Positions 9,093-16,432 of a stretch of 64,000 nucleotides of DNA are shown here, one piece after another. This DNA comes from Litorilituus sediminis (GTDB lineage: Bacteria > Pseudomonadota > Gammaproteobacteria > Enterobacterales > Alteromonadaceae): NCBI RefSeq assembly GCF_004295665.1, contig NZ_CP034759.1, positions 1,798,001 through 1,862,000 on the forward strand. The letters run 5' to 3'. The stretch's first letter is position 1. Every line of letters starts with the position of its first letter. The notes below the pieces were generated by a model. The model was not told the DNA's origin, did not search any database, and was given only the letters and a program-made list of their open reading frames with translations. Both the position numbers and the translations under genes were made by a program.

Positions 9093-9133
9093 AATAAAAA
9101 AGCCCCTTGAACCAATGCGGCTCAAGGGGCTTT
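9093..9133 (-). terminator. Intrinsic terminator of the nirS/NirT-type transcript
   Basis: 12-bp stem (9099-9110 with 9122-9133), 11-nt loop, followed on the minus strand by a run of six T and then ATTTG. It lies 38 nt after the stop of the cytochrome gene ending at 9171. Confidence 0.93.
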
Positions 9134-9170
9134 ACTTTAATATGTTATAGCGATATAGCTAGAGTAATAA

Positions 9171-10958
9171 CTACTGCTTAGTTGCGTTTACTTCTGCATC
9201 GGCGTTATCAAGCGCTAGCTTGTAACCAAACGATACATGGTGATAACGAGCACTTGAGTAATCATCATGTATTGCAAAGCCAAAGTTATACACTTTACCT
9301 GGTTCAATGCTGACATCACCAGCTTTGTCTGATTTCAACTTGCGTTTCACGATAACCGACCAAGTACCACCATTTAACGATGCTTCAACTTCAGCACCTT
9401 GACCACCGTGCATGCTACGCTCAGCTAAGATTTGACCATCTTCAACTTTCTTAGTACCTGAACTATAACGTACTAAGTCCATATATTGATTACCATCTTG
9501 CGCCGCTTTAATGTCACCTTCGCCTTTAAGCTTGTCCCAGCCGCCCAGTGCTTTACCACCTCGACCTTTCAGCTCTAGCTTAGTACGAGACTCTTTCACA
9601 TACTTAGTAACACCTGATTTGAAATCTAAACGTTTAGCTAAATCACTGCCTTTTAAGGTATCCATGTCTGGTGCAAATGGCATAGTGTTAGCATCTGCGT
9701 GACACGTTCCCCAACAACCTGCTCTATCAGCATATTCTGCTTCATCGGTTGCAATCATAAAGGCTAATTTCATTGGGTTTTCAGGGTCCATTTTGCCGCC
9801 ATCTACAAATGGTACAGGCGCATGGTCACCATCAGCCCAGCTAAAGCGTAAGTATAAGTTTTCATCATCATGAGTGGCATCAATAGTGACATCGAAGCTA
9901 CCACGCTTACCTGGAATAACATTCGGTTCAAGCTCTTTTTCACTTTCACCTGAAACGATATTATTACCGATATCAGCGATTTCTTCACTATGACACTCTA
10001 AACAACGGTCGCCTTTGCTAAAGGCACGTTTACCACCATGGTTGCGACCTAGTATCCATTCAATTGACGCTGTACCTGGGTAGAATACACCAACATCCGT
10101 TGAATTTGCTTTACCCCAATCAACATTAATGTTGCTTGCACCTGCTGATGCGCCTGCCGAAGCACTGTCACCACCAGCACTAGCGCCAGCACTGGCTAAT
10201 GCACTTGCTACAGCTGCTTTAATTTTTTCATCAACTTTCGCTTTTTCTGCTGCTTTATCTGCTTTTAATTTAGCGGCTGCTGCAGCTTCTTTCGCTTCAA
10301 TTCTTGCTAAACCATCTTTATACGCCTGTGGTACTTCACGAATATAAGCTGGATTTGGTGCTTCAATTTCTTCTAGTTGCTCATCTGTTAACTTATGTCT
10401 TACGTCTGTATGAGCAATACCTTTATGACAATCAATACATGTTTGTCCTGTTTCAAAGGCATTTAAATGCTGCTTACGTGCGCGAGGCTTTTGGAACTCA
10501 GGGTTCATCGATTCAAAGTTGTGACAGTTACGACACTCTCTTGAATCAGTTTCCTTCATTGCTTTCCATACATTTTGCGCTAAATCGAATCTGTGCTCTT
10601 CAAATTTCTCTTTGGTGTCAATTTTGCCCGTTAACCAGAAAAAGACCTCTCTTGAAGCCTGAATTTTACGAACAATTTTATGGATCCATGGACGCGGTAC
10701 GTGACAATCAGGACAACCTGCTCTTACACCCGTACGGTTAGAATAGTGGATCGTTGGTGTATATTCTTGGTAAACGTTGGCTTCCATCTCATGACAGCCA
10801 ATACAAAATTCTGTGGTGTTTGTGGCTTCCATGGCAGTGTTGAAACCACCCCAGAACATAATACCAACAACGAAAAATATAACGGCACCGGCAACGGTCG
10901 TACCTAGCACTAATCGGCGTGACCAAAAGCTAGGTTTTGTAAATGTGTTATTTGCCAT
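9171..10958 (-). CDS. NapC/NirT-type multiheme cytochrome fused to EB_dh-like heme domain
   Basis: 595 aa. N-terminal membrane anchor at about 16-38. Then a NapC/NirT tetraheme domain with four CxxCH motifs at C52, C82, C142 and C174. An Ala/Ser/Lys-rich linker (about 220-275) leads to a fifth CxxCH (C319) and an ethylbenzene-dehydrogenase-related (EB_dh) heme-binding domain to the C-terminus. That domain holds an atypical C415-x3-C-H motif. NapC/NirT proteins oxidise membrane quinol and pass electrons to periplasmic reductases. Its position 217 nt downstream of nirS, same strand, makes it the likely electron donor of the nitrite reductase (inference). The C-terminal fusion is unusual; its cofactor is not certain. 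Confidence 0.88.
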   Translation of the reverse strand: MANNTFTKPSFWSRRLVLGTTVAGAVIFFVVGIMFWGGFNTAMEATNTTEFCIGCHEMEANVYQEYTPTIHYSNRTGVRAGCPDCHVPRPWIHKIVRKIQASREVFFWLTGKIDTKEKFEEHRFDLAQNVWKAMKETDSRECRNCHNFESMNPEFQKPRARKQHLNAFETGQTCIDCHKGIAHTDVRHKLTDEQLEEIEAPNPAYIREVPQAYKDGLARIEAKEAAAAAKLKADKAAEKAKVDEKIKAAVASALASAGASAGGDSASAGASAGASNINVDWGKANSTDVGVFYPGTASIEWILGRNHGGKRAFSKGDRCLECHSEEIADIGNNIVSGESEKELEPNVIPGKRGSFDVTIDATHDDENLYLRFSWADGDHAPVPFVDGGKMDPENPMKLAFMIATDEAEYADRAGCWGTCHADANTMPFAPDMDTLKGSDLAKRLDFKSGVTKYVKESRTKLELKGRGGKALGGWDKLKGEGDIKAAQDGNQYMDLVRYSSGTKKVEDGQILAERSMHGGQGAEVEASLNGGTWSVIVKRKLKSDKAGDVSIEPGKVYNFGFAIHDDYSSARYHHVSFGYKLALDNADAEVNATKQ

Positions 10959-11087
10959 AATGAACTCGTGATTGTTAATGTATACAAATTAACGTGTAAA
11001 GGGAGTAATAACTGTGTTGCTTGTCCGCCTTGACCACACCTAAAACTTACTTCCTGCAACCAATTTGTGATGTCCTATCTCCAGAAC

Positions 11088-11137
11088 TTACTTTCATCCT
11101 GAAAGTAAAAGGGGCATGACATCCGCCATGCCCTTTA
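11088..11137 (-). terminator. Hairpins between nirS and the NirT-type gene
   Basis: On the minus strand, about 40 nt after the nirS stop, a GC-rich 7-bp stem (11127-11133 with 11112-11118) is followed by CTTTT. A second 8-bp stem (11101-11108 with 11088-11095) follows at once. Probably a partial terminator or processing site that lowers expression of the downstream cytochrome relative to nirS. Confidence 0.6.
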
Positions 11138-11175
11138 TATCAATAAAACTTATCTTAAGTTTTATTACCTACAAC

Positions 11176-12804
11176 TTAGGTTTTGTGGTTAATACGGTTA
11201 GAAACGTTGAACTTACCTGTTGGGGTAGTTAAACCTTTAATACGCGCTTTCTCTTTAAGCGTTTTTGCATCGTAAACCACGATTTCACCTGTTGGGTTTG
11301 AGTTATCAGTACGGTTCCATACAGATACCCATACTTCTGAACCGTCAGCACTGAATTCCATGTGAAGAGCTGCTTTACCTTCTTCTTCAGTTACACGGAT
11401 AGTCTTAACAATTTCACGAGTTTTCTTATCGAATACTTGTACTGATTGTTGTACTTCTGGCTCTGGGTGTTTAAGTTGGTCAGCCCATACGTAGTCTGAA
11501 GTTGGGTGAGTACGGATGAATACACCAGCACCGTCAGTTTCAACTTCATAACATAGTTTCCAAGCTTGATCAGGGTGGTTGATTGGGTCATTACCCCAAA
11601 CAGATACTAAACCAACACCTAAGTGAGTTGTTGCACCAACAGGACCACACTCTTTATCAGTCCAGTTAGCACCAGGACCTGGGTGAGGTAAGCTGTCTAC
11701 GTCAATCATCATCTCTAACTTAGCGTCTTTAGTATCAACAACAACCATTTTGTTTGATGCGTTAGCAGCGATTTGGAAGTAGCGACCTGAAGGGTCGAAG
11801 AAACCATCGTGTAAGAATTCAGCAGATTCCATCGCAGTAATTGTTAAGTTGTCTAAGTCTGAGTAGTCAACTTGTAACATTTTACCTGTTTCTTTAACTG
11901 CAACGATGAAAGCAGACTCATTTGGCGCAGTGTAAATTGCCGCTACACGAGCTTCGTTAATGAACTCACCTTTAGTGTTGTAACCACGAGTAGACACAAC
12001 TTTAAGTGGGTTTAATGTTTCAGCATCCATAATTACGAAATGCGCAGGCCAGTAACCACCAGCAATTACGTATTTACCGTCACCTGATACCGCGATATCA
12101 CGTGCGTCATATGCCATCTTAGTTTCAGCAACTAACATTTTCTCAGGTTTTTGCCATAAATCGATCTTGTTAACTTTACCGTCACGACCGATTGTGTACC
12201 AGAAACGACCTACATCTTTCGCGTGGTCTTTCTTATGGTGCTCTGTACCTTTAATTACGTGTACCGCATAACCAGTGTCGATGTGAGTAACGATTTTCTT
12301 AGTGTCACCGTCAACAATTGCTGCTTTACCTGCATCACGCTCGATTACAACGAAGAAGTTTTTCCAGTTTAAACCGTGTAATGGTTTAGTTGGGTAATCT
12401 TTAAGGGCAACGTACTCTTTTGTGTGAGAGCGCATTTGCTCTAAAGACATTTCTGGTGGCACAGGTGGTTTCATTTGGATGAAGGTTGCTAAGTTAGCAA
12501 TTTCTTGCTTAGTGAACAAATCATCAAAGTTGTTCATACCGCCTTCAGTACCCAAAGCAATAATTTTTTCTAAACGCTTTTGACCTTTTTTAAGCATGTT
12601 CTTAGGCTCTAGGTTTTTACCTGTAGCGCCTTTACGTAGAACACCGTGACAACCTGCACAACGTTGGAAGTAGTGTAATTGTGCTTTTTCAAAATCAGCT
12701 TCAGATAAAGTTGGTTCAGCTGCTGATACTGACATGCTAACGCCGCTAGCTGCCATACCAATAGCAAGTCCAAGAACTGAAAGACTATACTTTACTTTTT
12801 TCAT
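11176..12804 (-). CDS. nirS: Cytochrome cd1 nitrite reductase
   Basis: Periplasmic homodimeric enzyme reducing nitrite to NO, the defining step of denitrification. 542 aa. Signal peptide about 1-29 (SAA end). Heme c motif C49-AGC-H53. The eight-bladed d1 propeller follows. Heme d1 axial His is H182 (YAVHVIKG). Active-site histidines are H332 (FLHDGF) and H374 (LPHPGPG), 42 residues apart as in Pseudomonas NirS; a third conserved His is H394 (THLGVG). The C-terminus TPTGKFNVSNRI is typical. Ribosome site GGAGAG lies 9 nt before the ATG. It is transcribed away from the d1-synthesis operon, with an FNR/DNR box about 240 nt upstream. Confidence 0.98.
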   Translation of the reverse strand: MKKVKYSLSVLGLAIGMAASGVSMSVSAAEPTLSEADFEKAQLHYFQRCAGCHGVLRKGATGKNLEPKNMLKKGQKRLEKIIALGTEGGMNNFDDLFTKQEIANLATFIQMKPPVPPEMSLEQMRSHTKEYVALKDYPTKPLHGLNWKNFFVVIERDAGKAAIVDGDTKKIVTHIDTGYAVHVIKGTEHHKKDHAKDVGRFWYTIGRDGKVNKIDLWQKPEKMLVAETKMAYDARDIAVSGDGKYVIAGGYWPAHFVIMDAETLNPLKVVSTRGYNTKGEFINEARVAAIYTAPNESAFIVAVKETGKMLQVDYSDLDNLTITAMESAEFLHDGFFDPSGRYFQIAANASNKMVVVDTKDAKLEMMIDVDSLPHPGPGANWTDKECGPVGATTHLGVGLVSVWGNDPINHPDQAWKLCYEVETDGAGVFIRTHPTSDYVWADQLKHPEPEVQQSVQVFDKKTREIVKTIRVTEEEGKAALHMEFSADGSEVWVSVWNRTDNSNPTGEIVVYDAKTLKEKARIKGLTTPTGKFNVSNRINHKT

Positions 12805-13036
12805 CGGTTACTCTCCAGATGTTATTTTAAGTGCTTTTCTAGGTCAGCCTTATAAGAAATACAAAACTTTCCTATGTTTTAATGTTTATATCAGCAGGTT
12901 ACTTTTCTTGACCAAATCTACTGATATAAGCATTAAAAACGACAGAATTGGAAAACTTGCCTAAACTTGAAACAGGAACAAAAGACCAATTTTGTGTAAC
13001 TAATTATTACTATCGGTCAATTTTGACTTTGAAAAT
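12805..13036 (-). promoter_or_regulatory. nirS leader and promoter region
   Basis: If the box at 13037-13050 acts at -41.5, transcription would start near 13002, with a -10-like GATAGT at 13014-13009. This gives an untranslated leader of about 200 nt. No other FNR-type site and no convincing ORF is seen in it. Confidence 0.4.
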
Positions 13037-13050
13037 GTGATGCAGATCAA
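13037..13050. promoter_or_regulatory. FNR/DNR-type box, nirS side
   Basis: GTGATGCAGATCAA fits TTGAT-N4-ATCAA with one mismatch. It is the best site upstream of nirS and could drive it leftward. Confidence 0.65.
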
Positions 13051-13085
13051 GTTTGAAAAAAAATAACGCTTAATGACTAGACAAC

Positions 13086-13099
13086 TTGATCAAGGTCAA
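13086..13099. promoter_or_regulatory. FNR/DNR-type box, first hemerythrin
   Basis: TTGATCAAGGTCAA fits TTGAT-N4-ATCAA with one mismatch. Its centre is 103 nt upstream of the hemerythrin ATG at 13195. FNR/CRP-family regulators of the DNR/NNR type control denitrification genes through such sites. Confidence 0.75.
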
Positions 13100-13194
13100 T
13101 AAATCATTCCACTTTAATGAAAATAATTACCACACAAAGTGTTTAAGACTATTTAAACAACTCATTAACCTCATTATTTTTAAGGGTATTGTTT

Positions 13195-13761
13195 ATGAAC
13201 AATCGCACCAAATCATTTATTTACGCAGCTGTTATAGGTCTGATCATAGTAGCAATATTCTTAGGATTTCTTTCTAGCTTAGCGAATCCTATTTCATGGA
13301 TCTTGATCGCCGTATTGATCATGATCCCCATGCTCTATAAAAGGAAAGGTCAAGACAACCAAGTACAGTGGCGAGAAGAATACAGTGTTGGTATCACTCA
13401 CATTGACAATGATCACAAAAAGCTAATCTCACTATTAAACCAATTTAGCATGGCTTACGATTACGCCATGAGCGAAACCTTCGAAAAAGAAGCGCTAGAG
13501 GAATTAGTTAGCTATACCAAGTATCATTTTGAACGTGAAGAAAAACTGATGAGCGAAAACGACTACCCTGACTTTGAAGCACATAAAGCACAACACGAGC
13601 AAATGATTGCCCAAGTAGAAGAGTTTGTGCAGCTATATAATGAAAAAGGTCATGATGCCTTAAATGAAATAGTAGAGTTCCTTACCGGCTGGCTAATCAA
13701 CCACATTAATGGTACCGATAAACAATACAGTGAACACTTACATGAACGCGGTGTTTACTAA
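13195..13761 (+). CDS. Membrane-anchored bacteriohemerythrin 1
   Basis: 188 aa from ATG 13195 (AAGGG 8 nt upstream; an in-frame TTG two codons earlier lacks spacing). Two transmembrane helices (about 8-28 and 33-48) precede a hemerythrin domain with a full di-iron ligand set: H74, H111, E115, H130, H134, H170, D175. Hemerythrins bind O2 reversibly, and some bind NO. Location between nirS and the nir synthesis operon, with an FNR/DNR box, points to NO or O2 handling during denitrification (inference). Paralogous to the next gene, with every ligand at the same residue number. Confidence 0.92.
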   Translation: MNNRTKSFIYAAVIGLIIVAIFLGFLSSLANPISWILIAVLIMIPMLYKRKGQDNQVQWREEYSVGITHIDNDHKKLISLLNQFSMAYDYAMSETFEKEALEELVSYTKYHFEREEKLMSENDYPDFEAHKAQHEQMIAQVEEFVQLYNEKGHDALNEIVEFLTGWLINHINGTDKQYSEHLHERGVY

Positions 13762-13772
13762 ACTCAACTAGA

Positions 13773-13793
13773 CTAAGCTAAGCTAAGCTAAGC
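13773..13793 (+). repeat. Short tandem repeat CTAAG x4
   Basis: Four head-to-tail copies of the pentamer CTAAG just after the first hemerythrin stop, before its terminator. Probably slippage-derived; no function is suggested. Confidence 0.8.
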
Positions 13794-13811
13794 AAAATAA
13801 CTTAAGCAAAG

Positions 13812-13845
13812 CCGGCTTGTTAACTCAAACAAGCTGGTTTTTTTT
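13812..13845 (+). terminator. Intrinsic terminator after hemerythrin 1
   Basis: 10-bp stem (13812-13821 with 13828-13837, one G-U), then eight T. It separates the two hemerythrin genes into independent transcripts. Confidence 0.93.
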
Positions 13846-13896
13846 GCCCTAAAAACATAAAGACATCTGTTGATATATAGTTGATATTGCAAAGAT

Positions 13897-13910
13897 TTGA
13901 TCAAAATCAA
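13897..13910. promoter_or_regulatory. Perfect FNR/DNR-type box, second hemerythrin
   Basis: TTGATCAAAATCAA is an exact TTGAT-N4-ATCAA match. Its centre is 106 nt before the ATG at 14009. Confidence 0.85.
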
Positions 13911-13960
13911 ATTATTGTCTTAATTTCAATTTATCCACTGACAGCAAAGAGACATATCGA

Positions 13961-13978
13961 GTAGAGTACCTACTCTAC
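13961..13978 (+). promoter_or_regulatory. Inverted repeat in the hemerythrin 2 leader
   Basis: GTAGAGTA-CC-TACTCTAC: perfect 8-bp arms around two bases, 31 nt before the start codon. It lies downstream of the transcription start expected from the FNR/DNR box. It may be a second operator or a leader hairpin. Confidence 0.45.
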
Positions 13979-14008
13979 TTAACCACACTTATAGTAAGGA
14001 TATTATTC

Positions 14009-14590
14009 ATGAGTGTTTCTAATAAAACTAAATCAGCTCTTTTCTATGTTGTTATCTTATTAATGTCATGTGCTATCGTATTAGCCTTTGTTTTTCCATC
14101 ACCACTTGTGGCCGTATTACCCGTTGCGCCAGCATTAATGTTGATGCCGATGCTACGACAGAAACACATTAGGCAAATCAAATGGTCAAACGACTATAAC
14201 TTAGGTATAGATTATATCGATGAGGATCATAAGAAATTAGTTCATCTTCTAAACCAATTTAGTATTGCCTATGATTATGCTCAATGTGAAGAATTCGAGC
14301 GTGATGCCTTACATGAACTAGTGCGCTATACCAAGTATCACTTTAGACGTGAAGAAGCGCTGATGGAAGAATATGGCTATCCAAATCTTGAAGCGCATAA
14401 AGAAGAGCACAAAGCTATGATAGATGCGGTTGATGGTTACGTGAAAATTTATCAAGAGCAAGGTCATGAATCTCTAAAACAAGTCACTAACTTATTAGAG
14501 TTTTGGTTAATAAATCACATCAAAGAAGCCGACAAAGAATATAGCAACTACCTTGAAAGATTAGGTGCTGATGTCTTTGACATCGACTAA
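14009..14590 (+). CDS. Membrane-anchored bacteriohemerythrin 2
   Basis: 193 aa with the same plan as its neighbour: two N-terminal membrane helices (about 9-29 and 33-49) and a cytosolic hemerythrin domain with H74, H111, E115, H130, H134, H170 and D175. The core shared with paralogue 1 includes DHKKL, LLNQFS, AYDYA and YTKYHF. The start has AAGGATATT upstream. It has its own promoter box and ends at a hairpin, so it is monocistronic. Role as for paralogue 1; a sensor role is less likely, as no signalling domain is attached. Confidence 0.92.
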   Translation: MSVSNKTKSALFYVVILLMSCAIVLAFVFPSPLVAVLPVAPALMLMPMLRQKHIRQIKWSNDYNLGIDYIDEDHKKLVHLLNQFSIAYDYAQCEEFERDALHELVRYTKYHFRREEALMEEYGYPNLEAHKEEHKAMIDAVDGYVKIYQEQGHESLKQVTNLLEFWLINHIKEADKEYSNYLERLGADVFDID

Positions 14591-14600
14591 GCTAACCATA

Positions 14601-14636
14601 TTATGGCTAGGCGTACCTCAATTATGCCTAGTCATA
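14601..14636 (+). terminator. Hairpin after hemerythrin 2
   Basis: 12-bp stem (14601-14612 with 14625-14636, one G-U pair), 11 nt after the stop codon. No T-run follows, so termination is probable but not certain. Confidence 0.6.
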
Positions 14637-14653
14637 ACAAAAATCCCCTTTAG

Positions 14654-14667
14654 GTGATTTAAATCAA
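14654..14667. promoter_or_regulatory. FNR/DNR-type box of the nirCFDLGHJEN operon
   Basis: GTGATTTAAATCAA fits the consensus with one mismatch. Its centre is 111 nt before the nirC ATG at 14771, close to the 103 and 106 nt of the two hemerythrin genes. A -10-like CATGAT follows at 14694-14699. Confidence 0.75.
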
Positions 14668-14770
14668 ATTATCCCTGGCAAAGATTTGCAAAGCATGATC
14701 TTTGACAAAAAAGCCCTACAGCGAACATGGTAATGTGTCTCCAAGCTTAAAAACTGTTTGGACACCTACT

Positions 14771-15145
14771 ATGAATATAGCAAGATTGAAGCCTCACCTA
14801 TCGCCAAGCTTAGTGGCAGTGCTGGCTATCGCTAACATCATTTTCTCACCAATGAGCCATGCCAGCGATAAAAAACCGCTTACCGATGAAAGAAAAGCAC
14901 AGTTAACTCATATTGTTAAACAAGATTGTGGCTCATGTCATGGCATGACCTTAAAAGGTGGTTTAGGTCCAGCCTTACTTCCTGAAAACCTTGAAGGTAA
15001 GAACGAATTATTTTTGCAATATACCATCTTACACGGTCGCACCAGCACAGCTATGCCACCATGGAAAAGCCTTTTAACTGAACAAGAAGCCTTATGGATT
15101 GCCGAGCAATTAAAACAAGGCGCAATGGCTGAAAAAGCCAATTAG
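14771..15145 (+). CDS. nirC: NirC-like periplasmic cytochrome c
   Basis: 124 aa from ATG 14771. An in-frame TTG at 14702 falls at the predicted transcription start, so it is rejected. Signal peptide about 1-31 (SHA). One heme motif C53-GSC-H57 and a likely methionine ligand M95 (TAMPPW). In nir clusters NirC is a small cytochrome thought to serve NirS maturation or electron transfer. First gene of the rightward nir operon; nirF follows by 46 nt. The assignment rests on size and position, since small class I cytochromes diverge fast. Confidence 0.8.
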   Translation: MNIARLKPHLSPSLVAVLAIANIIFSPMSHASDKKPLTDERKAQLTHIVKQDCGSCHGMTLKGGLGPALLPENLEGKNELFLQYTILHGRTSTAMPPWKSLLTEQEALWIAEQLKQGAMAEKAN

Positions 15146-15191
15146 CCAATAGCAATAAGTTAAAAGTAAAAGATTAATAGAAGGAATCAAG

Positions 15192-16430
15192 ATGAAAAAC
15201 ACATTACTCAAGTTAGCCACAGGCATAGTATTAGGCTCAGCATTAACGGCTTGTGTTAACACAGCGCAAACAAGCAATAATGCAGCATTACGCTCAACCG
15301 GTGATATGGGTGTCATTATTGAGCGTGCCACAGGCCAAGTTCAAATCGTTAACCACACTAACAAGGATGTATTAGCTGAAATTGACGGTTTAGGCGATTT
15401 ATCACATGCCTCCATTGTTTACTCACGCGATCAACGTTATGCCTATGTTTTTGGTCGTGATGGCGGTTTAACTAAGGTTGATATTTTAAAAGACAAAATA
15501 GATAACCGTGTGATTCAATCAGGTAACAGCATTGGCGGTGCCATCAGCCAAGACGGCAAACTTGTTGCCGTGTCAAACTACACCCCAGGTGGTGTAAAAG
15601 TGTTTAACGCCGATACCTTAGAGCTAGTCGCCACCATTGATGCCACAGAGCTAGTTGGTAAGCCAAAAAATAAAGACGGCAGCTCAGTTCGCTCAAAAGT
15701 GGTTGGCTTAGTGGATGCACCAAACCATCGCTTTATCTTTAGCTTATTCGATAGCCATGAAATCTGGATTGCAGATTTCTCCGGCCATGATAAAGGCGAA
15801 GAGATGAAACTAACCAAGTTTACTGACATTGGCTACTTCCCTTACGATGCCTTAATGAGCCCAGATGGTCGCTACTACATTGCCGGTCTTTTCGGTGAAG
15901 ATGGCATGGCAATGTTAGATTTATGGCATCTAGATAAAGGCGTTACCCGTATTTTGAAAGATTACGGTAAAGGCGATAAAAAATTACCTGTCTATAAAAT
16001 GCCACACTTAGAAGGTTGGGCAATGGCCGGCGACTACGCTTTTATGCCAGCCGTTGGTCAACACAAAGTATTAGTTGTTAACACCAAAACTTGGCAGCAA
16101 GTGGCTGAAATTCCTGCGCATAGCCAGCCAATTTTCGTCATGGCTCAGCCTGACAATCGCCAAATTTGGGTTAACTTTGCTTATCCAGATAACAACACCA
16201 TTCAAGTATTTAATACACAAACCTTTGAGCTAGTTAAAACACTAACACCAGGGCCAGCAGTATTACATATGGAATTCACGCCACGTGGTGAGCATGTTTG
16301 GATGTCGGTACGTGACAGCAACGAAGTACATGTTTATGACACTCAAACCCAAGAGCTATTAAAAACTATGCCATCAAAAAGCCCGAGCGGTATTTTCTTT
16401 ACTAATCGCGCACACCACATTGGATTATAA
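15192..16430 (+). CDS. nirF: NirF, heme d1 biosynthesis lipoprotein
   Basis: 412 aa. Lipoprotein signal with lipobox LTAC (Cys21), so it is anchored on the periplasmic side. The rest is a d1-type beta-propeller related to NirS/NirN but without a heme c domain. Blade motifs include SPDGRYYIAG and MPHLEGWAM. NirF is required late in heme d1 formation and binds the d1 precursor. Ribosome site GAAGGAATCAAG. Two nt separate it from nirDL, so translation is likely coupled. Confidence 0.93.
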   Translation: MKNTLLKLATGIVLGSALTACVNTAQTSNNAALRSTGDMGVIIERATGQVQIVNHTNKDVLAEIDGLGDLSHASIVYSRDQRYAYVFGRDGGLTKVDILKDKIDNRVIQSGNSIGGAISQDGKLVAVSNYTPGGVKVFNADTLELVATIDATELVGKPKNKDGSSVRSKVVGLVDAPNHRFIFSLFDSHEIWIADFSGHDKGEEMKLTKFTDIGYFPYDALMSPDGRYYIAGLFGEDGMAMLDLWHLDKGVTRILKDYGKGDKKLPVYKMPHLEGWAMAGDYAFMPAVGQHKVLVVNTKTWQQVAEIPAHSQPIFVMAQPDNRQIWVNFAYPDNNTIQVFNTQTFELVKTLTPGPAVLHMEFTPRGEHVWMSVRDSNEVHVYDTQTQELLKTMPSKSPSGIFFTNRAHHIGL

Positions 16431-16432
16431 TT

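Noticed and set aside
10304..10741. 145-codon plus-strand frame inside the NirT-type gene
   Set aside because: It is antisense to a well-supported multiheme cytochrome, has no ribosome site and no domain; a shadow of the real frame.
10974..10993. GTTAAT-N8-ATTAAC dyad upstream of the NirT-type gene as an FNR box
   Set aside because: It lacks the TTGAT/ATCAA core; the gene is more likely read from nirS. It remains only an AT-rich dyad.
13141..13158. GTTTAA-N6-TTAAAC dyad before hemerythrin 1
   Set aside because: Short and AT-rich; expected by chance in this sequence.
13773..13793. CTAAG tandem repeat as a regulatory element
   Set aside because: It lies between a stop codon and a terminator; simple slippage explains it.
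14702..14770. TTG start giving a longer NirC
   Set aside because: It falls at the transcription start predicted from the FNR/DNR box, and the signal peptide begins cleanly at the ATG at 14771.
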